Positions 1 through 12,674 of a stretch of DNA of 64,000 bases are shown in pieces. Source of the stretch: Actinostola sp. cb2023 (Eukaryota > Cnidaria > Anthozoa > Actiniaria > Actinostolidae); NCBI GenBank assembly GCA_033675265.1, contig JAUJYZ010000543.1:477501-541500 (forward strand), read 5' to 3'. A model generated the notes under the pieces. That model was not told the origin of the DNA, searched no databases, and worked only from the letters and a program-made list of their open reading frames with translations. Numbering within the stretch: the first letter of the stretch is position 1; each line of letters opens with the position of its first letter. A program made the position numbers and the translations under genes.

Positions 1-566
1 CTTTATTTAACGAGGGTAAACCCGTAACAGATACAAAAAGTGATAAACTAGTAGCCTGCAAAGGTCAGCTGCTTTTTGGCACTCGCACAATGGGGGTGAG
101 ACCCCCCGTGAGACCCCCTTGGCATGAGCACCAAAAAGTGGCTGACCTATACCTCACAGGCAAATCCCCATATCACAAAGTATCAAATCCTGCAACTGTT
201 CTTCACCTTACAAGGAATAAATTTTAATAATAATATAAATAATAATGGTATGTTATCATTTTCATGATAACAAAGTAAGGCTGATAGACACTTTAAACTT
301 AGAGCGAAGTCTAACTTACATTAGTTTACATAGTAAAGTGCAAACAATATAACCGTGAAACAGTACTAACTAATTAGTACTAAATAGCACTGATGAAACA
401 ATAGAAAACCATAGAGATAACAATATTTAGTACTATTTAGTAATAGTACTATTTCACGGTTATATTGTTTGCATTCTATTACATTTAACTAGTAACACTA
501 ACTATTATTTCATGGTGCCTCGCCTTTTAAACAGCATCAATCAACGCAATGTATTGTGGTTTCCAG
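1..566 (+). other. RMI1 intron, 5' part of gene outside window
   Basis: No coding exon is supported here. By position this is the intron preceding the first visible RMI1 exon; the N-terminal part of the protein lies before the window. It holds one inverted-repeat element (331-480), annotated separately, and AT-rich sequence. Confidence 0.6.
331..480. mobile_element. MITE-like element with ~30-bp terminal inverted repeats
   Basis: The left end reads GCAAACAATATAACCGTGAA and the right end is its reverse complement (TTCACGGTTATATTGTTTGC). The interior contains TAGTACTAAATAG-like text and no ORF. A related but diverged element lies at 4434-4580 in the same gene. Non-autonomous DNA transposon is the best reading. 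Confidence 0.75.
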
Positions 567-3500
567 ATACAAATTCAAGGTCCTCTTCCATGCAGACTTG
601 GTGTTCTCTTGTTGACGGCCAAGAATGTTCGCATCCTTGGAGGCTCTGTTGATGAACTGGCTGAAAAGAATTCAGCTTGGAACATGTTACACAATTCCAT
701 GTAAGAATAGCTGTAGGAGATGATTTTTGCAGGGTTTGGGGAGGGGAGAGGGGGGGGGGGGGGGTTAGTTAGTTTAGTTGCAGTTGAACTTTTAATCAAT
801 AATCCAACTACATTGTAACTGTATAATAGCTGAGACTAGAGAGATGTTGAAATACAATCAACTGTATAGTTGGCTGTAGCATACTTCCCACAACATGTCT
901 TCAAGGCTGGAGTTGACTAGTCTTTTTTTAGTTTCTACCTTTTTCTTTGTAATTTAGTGGACAAGAAGCTCCTGCACAGCCAGCCAATATTAAAAAAGAA
1001 GAGTCTATTGCACCACAAGAAACCCAAGCTGTATCCACTAGCAGTAGTAATGTATCAGGCCATGTGAATGTACAGTCAGTAAATCACGTACAGATTTTGC
1101 AACAATCAGACAATCAAAACCAAATGGATTCTAGCACTAAGAGTAAAGCTGGAAATGGAATACGATCAATCAACAGCAATCCATTCAACAAGAGACCTCA
1201 ACCAAGTAGTATGTCTACAAACAGTAGTTTTACAAATCAAGATATGAATGTGTTTGATGGCAGTGATGATTTCTTTGATGAAGTTGGTGATGAGAATTTC
1301 GACTTTGATCAGTTGGATCAAATGGAGCAGGAAGTCATTGACACAGATAAGCCTGACAATACAATAACAAGAGGTGATCAATATTGTAATTCTCCTGACA
1401 TAGATCAAGGGTTTGATGACCAGGTTTTTGAGGATGAGCAACAACTTGCAGAAGAATTGATGGATGGGGATTTTGATCTCGGCGACTTTGATCTTGACAC
1501 TTCGAAACAGTTCTGCAAACGACAAACTCCTGATCTAAAGTCAATTGGAACACAAAATACTTCACAACCTAAACCTACTGCATCAAGAAAACCTCAACAA
1601 AACAGATTATCAGTGAGTACAATAGTAAAACCTGCAGTCAATAAGCAAAGTGCAGCAGCTTCAAATGTAATAAAGATTGAGATGCAGGTGATTGATGATG
1701 ATGATGATGATGATGATTCCAATCAACGTAGCAATAGTATTGGAAAAAGTGATACAAAACTGAATAAGTCTGCACAAAGTAAGCCTCCTGGATCCAAAAA
1801 TGATTCCAATCAACGTAGCATTGGAAAAAGTGATACAAAACTGAATAAGACTGCACAAAGTAAGCCTCCTGGATCCAAAAAACTCAAGACAAGTAATATT
1901 ATGTCTCATTTAATACCAAAAACAAAGTCAAGGGAAGATGATAATGGACAGACAAGAAGTGCAGAAGCTGGAAACATTGGATGCATTAACAGTTTAGGAG
2001 TCGGTGGTCAATCATCAATGCCTTATAGTTATTTGTCGACAGTTCTGAAAGAGTTACCTTTCCCTGTGGACAGGACAGTTAGAATTAAGGTAGAATAACA
2101 TTGCTTGTTATTGAAGGTCATTGCACTGAGAACAAGCCAGGGAATGGGTCAATGTCTCCCTTATGAAGCAAGCGTAATAGGCTCTTTGCAGGACCCTGTC
2201 ATGTGACCATGTCAATCAAAAACATTAACAGTAGCATGTAGCGAGGATGCCAAACATGTACTAAAGAGCCTGTCAAGATAAGCAATATTGCTGCTAGTTT
2301 TATCTTCAGATCTTTAAAACTGATGCTGGAACAATTAATTTGAAATCTGGTAAATTCACAGATGAGCATGGCTTGCCAGTCAGTCACATAAACTTTGTTA
2401 TTTTTGGTGAATCTAAAACTCGCAGCGATTGCTTATTATGACAGGCTCTTTTTATTTGTGGCATCCTCGCTGTGCTACTGTTAAATGTTTTGATTGACAT
2501 GGTCACATGACAGGGTCCTACAAAGCGCCTATTTGTGATGTCTATTTTAATATTATTATGTGAACTTTAAAATAGCAGTTCTTCACTAAAACAACTAAAG
2601 CCTTTCTTTTGTGACTCACAATCACAACAGGCAATATTTCACTGTGAAAACGGGCCTGATGCAAGTATAAACACAAGCGACAGCATATTAGCACAAGAAT
2701 CAAAATGTTTCCTTTTGTGTGCTTATGCTTACATTGGACCCATTTTTATATGACACAAGTTCTTATGTTTGCGTCGCTACTGGAAGCCAGACTTAATGAA
2801 ACAGAGGGTAAAATATAATCAAAGATAGACATTGGTGCCATACAAGTGAGTGACAATGCACTGTTTTGTTTAGGGCTACATTGCTACCCTGGTATCTCAT
2901 TCACAAGTGTCTGACTTAAACCAAAGATGGAGAGTCACTGTCAAAATCAATGATGGATCGGCAAGTATTGATGCTGATTTAGGAGAACAGGTTTGTAGTG
3001 TTAAGTAAATGAAGGGTGACTTGTCATCAAAATCCAAATTCTCCTTTGGAATTCAAAGAGTCTAGAGGAGAATTCAGTGTTTGATCAGTGATCACTTAGG
3101 GGTCCATACAAGAACAGTGTAAGTGACTTGTGATCAAAATCCAAATTCTCCTTTGGAAATCAAAGAGTCTAGAGGAGAATTCAGTGTTTGATCAGTGATC
3201 ACTTAGGGGTCCATACAAGAACAGTGTAAGTGACTTGTGATCAAAATCCAAATTCTCCTTTGGAAATCAAAGAGTATCAATGAGAATTTGCATTTCAATC
3301 AGAGATCACTTTATGTTGTTCTTGCATAATCCCCTTCAAATGTAATAAATCTAATTGATTATTCAAACTTCATCTTATCTTTTACTTGATAACGATAGAA
3401 TGATGTCAGCCACATCAAAATGTCATTTAATATTAATTTATATAAATCACATAAAATGTCTTCATTAAATATTGTGTAACTGAATGACTCTGATAGGTTT

Positions 3501-3870
3501 TGACTGAGCTGCTTGGCTGCCCACTTGAATCATTTCAGGTACGTAGAACTAATTAACGACAACATAAACTATTGCTGGTTTGTTAAAAAATAAAAATAAT
3601 AAAAAATATAAAAATATAAAAAAAACTATTGCAATCAATTCCTGGAGATTTTAAGTACAAAGACACAGCAGCCATGTTGGTAGTACAAACAAGAGAAGCT
3701 AATGAGGAATGCCAGGAGTGGCAAATGGTAGATGGGACACTTTGTAAGGCAGCTGTTTTAAAATGCGACCCCAAGACGGATCTAGGATTTTGTGAAACAA
3801 GACTCCAACAAGAAATTGACAATTTTGAGATCCTGCACCTATAGACATTTTAGTATTTTCTCTGACCAAG

Positions 3871-3903
<33 letters not shown>

Positions 3904-6900
3904 GTGGTCAATTTACTGATCAATGTATTATTTTAGTGTTATTTCACATGTAAAATTAAAAACTTTATGTATCTTAACAGAATTCTATGGTGGAAGCCAG
4001 AAACACTCGTGATCCTTTCAAATGCAAAGCTCTACAACAGGTACAATGTATTGTGTATGAACCCCAGGGGGGGGGGGGGGGGTACTCAGGGGTATCAGTG
4101 ATGGGGAGGTGCGAATGAGGCCAAACTTTTTAACCCCCAAAAAGTCCATTACACAAAAACAAGACCCCAAAAAAGTCCAATGGCCCAGAACGTAAATCCA
4201 TTTTTTCTGCACATAAAATTGAGAATGGTAGAATATCATTTTTATCAACCCCCAAAAAAGTCCTTGACAAAATCTAAAAGTCCACCAGAAAATTGCTAAC
4301 CCTAAAAAAGTTACTGAGCCGCAAATTTCAACCCCAAAATAGTCTTCGCACCTCCCCCGTCACTGGATACCCCTGAGTTCGGATATGGAGTACGATCAAC
4401 ATTGGTTATAATTTTGTTTGGATGTTGTTGTTGTAGAGTGCAAATTATATGTCCGTGACGCATGTTGCTATTACTAAATAGTTTTAAATAGTGTTATCTC
4501 TATTGTTTTCTATTGTTTCATCAGTGCTAGAGCAGTACTAATTAGTTAGTACTGAAAACGGACATGTGGATTGCACTCTATGATAGAAAGGAATAATAAT
4601 AAATATTTATACTTATGTAATTTACATGTAAGAGGTTTTCAGCAGGGTCCTCTATAACATTAAATTTAAAAAGATAAAATGTATATCGTAATAATAGAAT
4701 CATAGAACTAATATGACTTCACTTGGGACCTACCACCCCATTTTGAAGCACTTCCCATAGTACAATATAGTAATAACAATAATAGAGCTTTATTTAGTCA
4801 TACATGTAATCCTATACTACTAAATGTCCCCTCAAATAAACTTCATTATTAGACCGAATTTATTAAATAGTAAAAATAATATAGATTTATTTAGTCATAC
4901 ATGTACATAAGGTTGTAATCCTATAATACTAAGTGTCCCACTCAAATAAACTTATTATTATTATTATTTATTATATAGTAATAACAATAATATAGCTTTA
5001 TTTAGTCATACATGTACATTAGGTTGTAATCCTATACTACAACTAGTGTCCCACTCAAATAAACTTATTATTATTATTAATTTATATAGTAATAATAATT
5101 AATAAATATAGCTTTATTTAGTCATACATGTACATAAGGTTGTAATCCTATACTACTAAGTGTCCCACTCAAATAAACTTATTATTATTATTTATTATAT
5201 AGTAATAACAATAATATAGCTTTATTTAGTCATACATGTACATAAGGTTGTAATCCTATACTACTAAGTGTCCCACTCAAATAAACTTATTATTATTATT
5301 AATTATATAGTAATAAAAACAATAATATAGCTTTATTTAACCCATACATGTACATAAGGTTGTAATCCTATACTACTAAGTGTCCCACTCAAATAAACTT
5401 ATTATTATTATTAATTATATAGTAATAACAATAATATAGCTTTATTTAGTCATACATACATGTACATAAGGTTGTAATCCTATACTACTAAGTGTCCCAC
5501 TCAAATAAACTTATTATTATTATTATTAATTATATAGTAATAACAATAATATAGCTTTATTTAGTCATACATACATGTACATAAGGTTGTAATCCTATAC
5601 TACTAAGTGTCCCACTCAAATAAACTTATTATTATTATTATTTATTATATAGTAATAACAATAATATAGCTTTATTTAGTCATACATGTACATAAGGTTG
5701 TAATCCTATACTACTAAGTGTCCCACTCAAATAAACTTATTATTATTATTTATTATATAGTAATAAAATAATATAGCTTTATTTAGTCATACATGTACAT
5801 AAGGTTGTAATCCTATACTACTAAGTGTCCCACTCAAATAAACTTATTATTATTATTAATTATATAGTAATAACAATAATATAGCTTTATTTAGTCATAC
5901 ATGTACATAAGGTTGTAATCCTATACTACTAAGTGTCCCACTCAAATAAACTTATTATTATGATTAATTATATAGTAATAACAATAATATAGCTTTATTT
6001 AGTCATACATGTACATAAGGTTGTAATCCTATACTACTAAGTGTCCCACTCAAATAAACTTATTATTATTATTATTTATTATATAGTAATAACAATAATA
6101 TAGCTTTATTTAGTCATACATGTACATAAGGTTGTAATCCTATACTACTAAGTGTCCCACTCAAATAAACTTATTATTATGATTAATTATATAGTAATAA
6201 CAATAATATAGCTTTATTTAGTCATACATGTACATAAGGTTGTAATCCTATACTACTAAGTGTCCCACTCAAATAAACTTATTATTATGATTAATTATAT
6301 AGTAATAACAATAATAGAGCTTTATTTAGTCATACATGTACATAAGGTTGTAATCCTATACTACTAAGTGTCCCACTCAAATAAACTTATTATTATGATT
6401 AATTATATAGTAATAACAATAATATAGCTTTATTTAGTCATACATGTACATAAGGTTGTAATCCTATACTACTAAGTGTCCCACTCAAATAAACTTATTA
6501 TTATTATTATTTATTATATAGTAATAACAATAATATAGCTTTATTTAGTCATACATGTACATAAGGTTGTAATCCTATACTACTAAGTGTCCCACTCAAA
6601 TAAACTTATTATTATTATTTATTATATAGTAATAACAATAATATAGCTTTATTTAGTCATACATGTACATAAGGTTGTAATCCTATACTACTAAGTGTCC
6701 CACTCAAATAAACTTATTATTATTATTATTTATTATATAGTAATAACAATAATATAGCTTTATTTAGTCATACATGTACATAAGGTTGTAATCCTATACT
6801 ACTAAGTGTCCCACTCAAATAAACTTATTATTATTATTATTTATTATATAGTAATAACAATAATATAGCTTTATTTAGTCATACATGTACATAAGGTTGT

Positions 6901-9900
6901 AATCCTATACTACTAAGTGTCCCACTCAAATAAACTTATTATTATGATTAATTATATAGTAATAACAATAATATAGCTTTATTTAGTCATACATGTACAT
7001 AAGGTTGTAATCCTATACTACTAAGTGTCCCACTCAAATAAACTTATTATTATTATTAATTATATAGTAATAACAATAATATAGCTTTATTTAGTCATAC
7101 ATGTACATAAGGTTGTAATCCTATACTACTAAGTGTCCCACTCAAATAAACTTATTATTATTATTATTTATTATATAGTAATAACAATAATATAGCTTTA
7201 TTTAGTCATACATGTACATAAGGTTGTAATCCTATACTACTAAGTGTCCCACTCAAATAAACTTATTATTATGATTAATTATATAGTAATAACAATAATA
7301 TAGCTTTATTTAGTCATACATGTACATAAGGTTGTAATCCTATACTACTAAGTGTCCCACTCAAATAAACTTATTATTATTATTAATTATATAGTAATAA
7401 CAATAATATAGCTTTATTTAGTCATACATGTACATAAGGTTGTAATCCTATACTACTAAGTGTCCCACTCAAATAAACTTATTATTATTATTAATTATAT
7501 AGTAATAACAATAATATAGCTTTATTTAGTCATACATGTACATAAGGTTGTAATCCTATACTACTAAGTGTCCCACTCAAATAAACTTATTATTATTATT
7601 AATTATATAGTAATAACAATAATATAGCTTTATTTTAGTCATACATGTACATAAGGTTGTAATCCTATACTACTAAGTGTCCCACTCAAATAAAGTTATT
7701 ATTATTATTTATTATATAGTAATAACAATAATATAGCTTTATTTAGTCATACATACATGTACATAAGGTTGTAATCCTATACTACTAAGTGTCCCACTCA
7801 AATAAACTTATTATTATTATTAATTATATAGTAATAACAATAATATAGCTTTATTTAGTCATACATGTACATAAGGTTGTAATCCTATACTACTAAGTGT
7901 CCCACTCAAATAAACTTATTATTATTATTATTTATTATATAGTAATAACAATAATATAGCTTTATTTAGTCATACATGTACATAAGGTTGTAATCCTATA
8001 CTACTAAGTGTCCCACTCAAATAAACTTATTATTATGATTAATTATATAGTAATAACAATAATATAGCTTTATTTAGTCATACATGTACATAAGGTTGTA
8101 ATCCTATACTACTAAGTGTCCCACTCAAATAAACTTATTATTATGATTAATTATATAGTAATAACAATAATAGAGCTTTATTTAGTCATACATGTACATA
8201 AGGTTGTAATCCTATACTACTAAGTGTCCCACTCAAATAAACTTATTATTATTATTATTTATTATATAGTAATAACAATAATATAGCTTTATTTAGTCAT
8301 ACATGTACATAAGGTTGTAATCCTATACTACTAAGTGTCCCACTCAAATAAACTTATTATTATTATTATTTATTATATAGTAATAACAATAATATAGCTT
8401 TATTTAGTCATACATGTACATAAGGTTGTAATCCTATACTACTAAGTGTCCCACTCAAATAAACTTATTATTATGATTAATTATATAGTAATAACAATAA
8501 TATAGCTTTATTTAGTCATACATGTACATAAGGTTGTAATCCTATACTACTAAGTGTCCCACTCAAATAAACTTATTATTATTATTAATTATATAGTAAT
8601 AACAATAATATAGCTTTATTTAGTCATACATGTACATAAGGTTGTAATCCTATACTACTAAGTGTCCCACTCAAATAAACTTATTATTATTATTATTTAT
8701 TATATAGTAATAACAATAATATAGCTTTATTTAGTCATACATGTACATAAGGTTGTAATCCTATACTACTAAGTGTCCCACTCAAATAAACTTATTATTA
8801 TGATTAATTATATAGTAATAACAATAATATAGCTTTATTTAGTCATACATGTACATAAGGTTGTAATCCTATACTACTAAGTGTCCCACTCAAATAAACT
8901 TATTATTATTATTAATTATATAGTAATAACAATAATATAGCTTTATTTAGTCATACATGTACATAAGGTTGTAATCCTATACTACTAAGTGTCCCACTCA
9001 AATAAACTTATTATTATTATTAATTATATAGTAATAACAATAATATAGCTTTATTTAGTCATACATGTACATAAGGTTGTAATCCTATACTACTAAGTGT
9101 CCCACTCAAATAAACTTATTATTATTATTAATTATATAGTAATAACAATAATATAGCTTTATTTAGTCATACATGTACATAAGGTTGTAATCCTATACTA
9201 CTAAGTGTCCCACTCAAATAAAGTTATTATTATTATTTATTATATAGTAATAACAATAATATAGCTTTATTTAGTCATACATACATGTACATAAGGTTGT
9301 AATCCTATACTACTAAGTGTCCCACTCAAATAAACTTATTATTATTATTAATTATATAGTAATAACAATAATATAGCTTTATTTAGTCATACATGTACAT
9401 AAGGTTGTAATCCTATACTACTAAGTGTCCCACTCAAATAAACTTATTATTATTATTAATTATATAGTAATAACAATAATATAGCTTTATTTAGTCATAC
9501 ATACATGTACATAAGGTTGTAATCCTATACTACTAAGTGTCCCACTCAAATAAACTTATTATTATTATTATTTATTATATAGTAATAACAATAATATAGC
9601 TTTATTTAGTCATACATGTACATAAGGTTGTAATCCTATACTACTAAGTGTCCCACTCAAATAAACTTATTATTATGATTAATTATATAGTAATAACAAT
9701 AATATAGCTTTATTTAGTCATACATGTACATAAGGTTGTAATCCTATACTACTAAGTGTCCCACTCAAATAAACTTATTATTATTATTATTTATTATATA
9801 GTAATAACAATAATATAGCTTTATTTAGTCATACATGTACATAAGGTTGTAATCCTATACTACTAAGTGTCCCACTCAAATAAACTTATTATTATGATTA

Positions 9901-12380
9901 ATTATATAGTAATAACAATAATATAGCTTTATTTAGTCATACATGTACATAAGGTTGTAATCCTATACTACTAAGTGTCCCACTCAAATAAACTTATTAT
10001 TATTATTAATTATATAGTAATAACAATAATATAGCTTTATTTAGTCATACATGTACATAAGGTTGTAATCCTATACTACTAAGTGTCCCACTCAAATAAA
10101 CTTATTATTATTATTTATTATATAGTAATAACAATAATATAGCTTTATTTAGTCATACATGTACATAAGGTTGTAATCCTATACTACTAAGTGTCCCACT
10201 CAAATAAACTTATTATTATTATTAATTATATAGTAATAACAATAATATAGCTTTATTTAGTCATACATGTACATAAGGTTGTAATCCTATACTACTAAGT
10301 GTCCCACTCAAATAAACTTATTATTATTATTAATTATATAGTAATAACAATAATATAGCTTTATTTAGTCATACATGTACATAAGGTTGTAATCCTATAC
10401 TACTAAGTGTCCCACTCAAATAAACTTATTATTATTATTAATTATATAGTAATAACAATAATATAGCTTTATTTAGTCATACATGTACATAAGGTTGTAA
10501 TCCTATACTACTAAGTGTCCCACTCAAATAAAGTTATTATTATTATTTATTATATAGTAATAACAATAATATAGCTTTATTTAGTCATACATACATGTAC
10601 ATAAGGTTGTAATCCTATACTACTAAGTGTCCCACTCAAATAAACTTATTATTATTATTAATTTATATAGTAATAACAATAATATAGCTTTATTTAGTCA
10701 TACATGTACATAAGGTTGTAATCCTATACTACTAAGTGTCCCACTCAAATAAACTTATTATTATTATTAATTATATAGTAATAACAATAATATAGCTTTA
10801 TTTAGTCATACATACATGTACATAAGGTTGTAATCCTATACTACTAAGTGTCCCACTCAAATAAACTTATTATTATTATTATTTATTATATAGTAATAAC
10901 AATAATATAGCTTTATTTAGTCATACATGTACATAAGGTTGTAATCCTATACTACTAAGTGTCCCACTCAAATAAACTTATTATTATGATTAATTATATA
11001 GTAATAACAATAATATAGCTTTATTTAGTCATACATGTACATAAGGTTGTAATCCTATACTACTAAGTGTCCCACTCAAATAAACTTATTATTATTATTA
11101 TTTATTATATTAGTAATAACAATAATATAGCTTTATTTAGTCATACATGTACATAAGGTTGTAATCCTATACTACTAAGTGTCCCACTCAAATAAACTTA
11201 TTATTATGATTAATTATATAGTAATAACAATAATATAGCTTTATTTAGTCATACATGTACATAAGGTTGTAATCCTATACTACTAAGTGTCCCACTCAAA
11301 TAAACTTATTATTATTATTAATTATATAGTAATAACAATAATATAGCTTTATTTAGTCATACATGTACATAAGGTTGTAATCCTATACTACTAAGTGTCC
11401 CACTCAAATAAACTTATTATTATTATTATTTATTATATAGTAATAACAATAATATAGCTTTATTTAGTCATACATGTACATAAGGTTGTAATCCTATACT
11501 ACTAAGTGTCCCACTCAAATAAACTTATTATTATTATTAATTATATAGTAATAACAATAATATAGCTTTATTTAGTCATACATGTACATAAGGTTGTAAT
11601 CCTATACTACTAAGTGTCCCACTCAAATAAACTTATTATTATTATTTATTATATAGTAATAACAATAATATAGCTTTATTTAGTCATACATGTACATAAG
11701 GTTGTAATCCTATACTACTAAGTGTCCCACTCAAATAAACTTATTATTATTATTAATTATTATATAGTAATAACAATAATATAGCTTTATTTAGTCATAC
11801 ATGTACATAAGGTTGTAATCCTATACTACTAAGTGTCCCACTCAAATAAAGTTATTATTATTATTATTAATTATTATTATTATTGCAGTTTTTATTATGT
11901 TTTTATTCATTTATAATATTAATTGTTATTATTATTTATTTCAAGTTCCTAATTTTCTTGTCTCCCCAACTCCCTACTAGCAACTGCCTTCCCCACCCCA
12001 CCCTCCATAGTACAAAAATAATAATGATGACGGTACTGGTGGTGATGGTGATGATAGATATAATAATTGTTGTAATGCAGGGCCGTTTTTGATAGCAGTA
12101 CTTTTGTGCTGATTAGGTCACCCTGGATAAATATTATTATATTATATATATTATTATTATAACTACCGGTATTAGTTTTATACTTGTCTTTTATTCAACT
12201 GGAATCTTTTGTCTTTTGCAGCAAACTGTACTTTTTCAACAAAAACTAAGCATGATATCAAGTCTCATGGATATAAACTTCTCCACCTCCCAACCCAGAC
12301 CCATCGTTACACGCCTTACTGAAGCATCCGACGATGACATCAAATGTCTTTTGCAACGTCTACAATACCCTAAAACATGA
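567..12380 (+). CDS. RMI1: RecQ-mediated genome instability protein 1 (RMI1), 3' six exons
   Basis: Exons 567-700, 958-2089, 2874-2990, 3497-3538, 3981-4040 and 12222-12380 join in phase to 547 codons ending in TGA. RMI1 is the OB-fold subunit of the BLM-TOP3A-RMI dissolvasome, which resolves double Holliday junctions in the nucleus. The first exon encodes the end of OB1 (RLGVLLLTAKNVRILGG, a near match to vertebrate RMI1). Exon 2 is an acidic, low-complexity linker. From its end (PYSYLSTVLKE...VRIK) through the last exon runs the C-terminal OB2 region (WRVTVKINDGSASIDADLG; EARNTRDP). Exon 2 has a seven-Asp run from a GAT repeat and an in-frame tandem duplication of 27-29 residues (1715-1801 and 1802-1882). 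The last intron is 8.2 kb and mostly satellite. The N-terminal three-helix part is outside the window. The identification is strong; the exon joins are inferred from splice consensus. Confidence 0.93.
1715..1882 (+). repeat. In-frame tandem duplication inside RMI1 exon 2
   Basis: Two consecutive units of 87 and 81 bases both encode a version of DSNQRS...IGKSDTKLNK...AQSKPPGSK. It follows a (GAT)n run giving consecutive Asp codons. It lies in the unstructured linker, so it probably changes only linker length. Confidence 0.9.
2177..2532. mobile_element. TIR element in RMI1 intron
   Basis: The ends are inverted copies over roughly 75 bases: the left carries GGACCCTGTCATGTGACCAT and later GCGAGGATGCC; the right carries GGCATCCTCGC and ATGGTCACATGACAGGGTCC. 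There is no coding potential. Likely a non-autonomous DNA transposon. Confidence 0.8.
3016..3330. repeat. Tandem copies of a 107-bp repeat related to a MITE at 63748
   Basis: GTGACTTGTGATCAAAATCC-type starts occur at 3016 (one base different), 3123 and 3230, a 107-base period. The unit contains 'CAAATTCTCCTTTGGAA' and 'GATCACTTAGG'. The same words form the two arms of the inverted-repeat element at 63748-63881, so the array probably arose from a copy of that element. Confidence 0.75.
3631..3711. repeat. Dispersed repeat also present at 58735
   Basis: About 80 bases starting GCAATCAATTCCTGGAGATT and including AAGAGAAGCTAATGAGGAAT recur almost unchanged at 58735-58820 in a TIAM intron. No function is recognised. 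Confidence 0.8.
4064..4380. mobile_element. Poly-G-ended inverted-repeat element
   Basis: It begins with a G run followed by TACTCAGGGGTATCAGTGA and ends with TCACTGGATACCCCTGAGT, the inverse. The interior repeats 'CCCCAAAAAAGTCC'-type blocks. It resembles the poly-G/C-ended element at 39958. No ORF. Confidence 0.75.
4434..4580. mobile_element. MITE, relative of the 331-480 element
   Basis: TIRs TAGAGTGCAAATTATATGTC on the left and GACATGTGGATTGCACTCTA on the right. The interior shares 'TTTTCTATTGTTTCATCAGTGCTA' type text (inverted) with the 331-480 copy. Confidence 0.75.
4765..11870. repeat. ~7.1-kb satellite of ~107-bp units in the last RMI1 intron
   Basis: About 65 nearly identical units of 104-112 bases. 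Each runs ATAGCTTTATTTAGTCATAC, ATGTACATAAGGTTGTAATC, CTATACTACTAAGTGTCCCA, CTCAAATAAACTTATTATTA, then a TTA/TAATTATATAG spacer of variable length. Rare variants (AAAGTT instead of AAACTT at ~7695, 9223, 10533; TAGAGC near 4782, 6316, 8172; CATACATACATG) recur at intervals of 12-17 units, indicating block duplications. Each unit has AATAAA on the + strand and TTTATT (AATAAA on the - strand) about 60 bases apart. No protein is encoded. Confidence 0.97.
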
Positions 12381-12431
12381 TTTAAAAAACAATTGGCTCC
12401 TTGATTTAATTTTTGGATCTATCTATTTAGA

Positions 12432-12437
12432 AATAAA
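12432..12437 (+). terminator. RMI1 poly(A) signal
   Basis: AATAAA lies 52 bases after the RMI1 stop codon. The next gene's ATG is only ~240 bases further on. Confidence 0.7.
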
Positions 12438-12674
12438 ATTGTATTTTGTGCTTTTATGTAATAGAAGATAATGAGATAATGAATGGATAAATGAATGAAT
12501 AAATGAAAGCAAGCTCTCTTACCCAGTCCACCACGATAATGTTGACAGTGATGATGTAAATGCCGAAAATGTGGTAATCTTTTTAGCGAGTTATTTGCGT
12601 TGTTTCTCTATAAAGTCAAAGAGCAATCTTAGGTTAAGTATTCAGTCTGCTGTTATTCGCGGTTTTGTAAGGAC

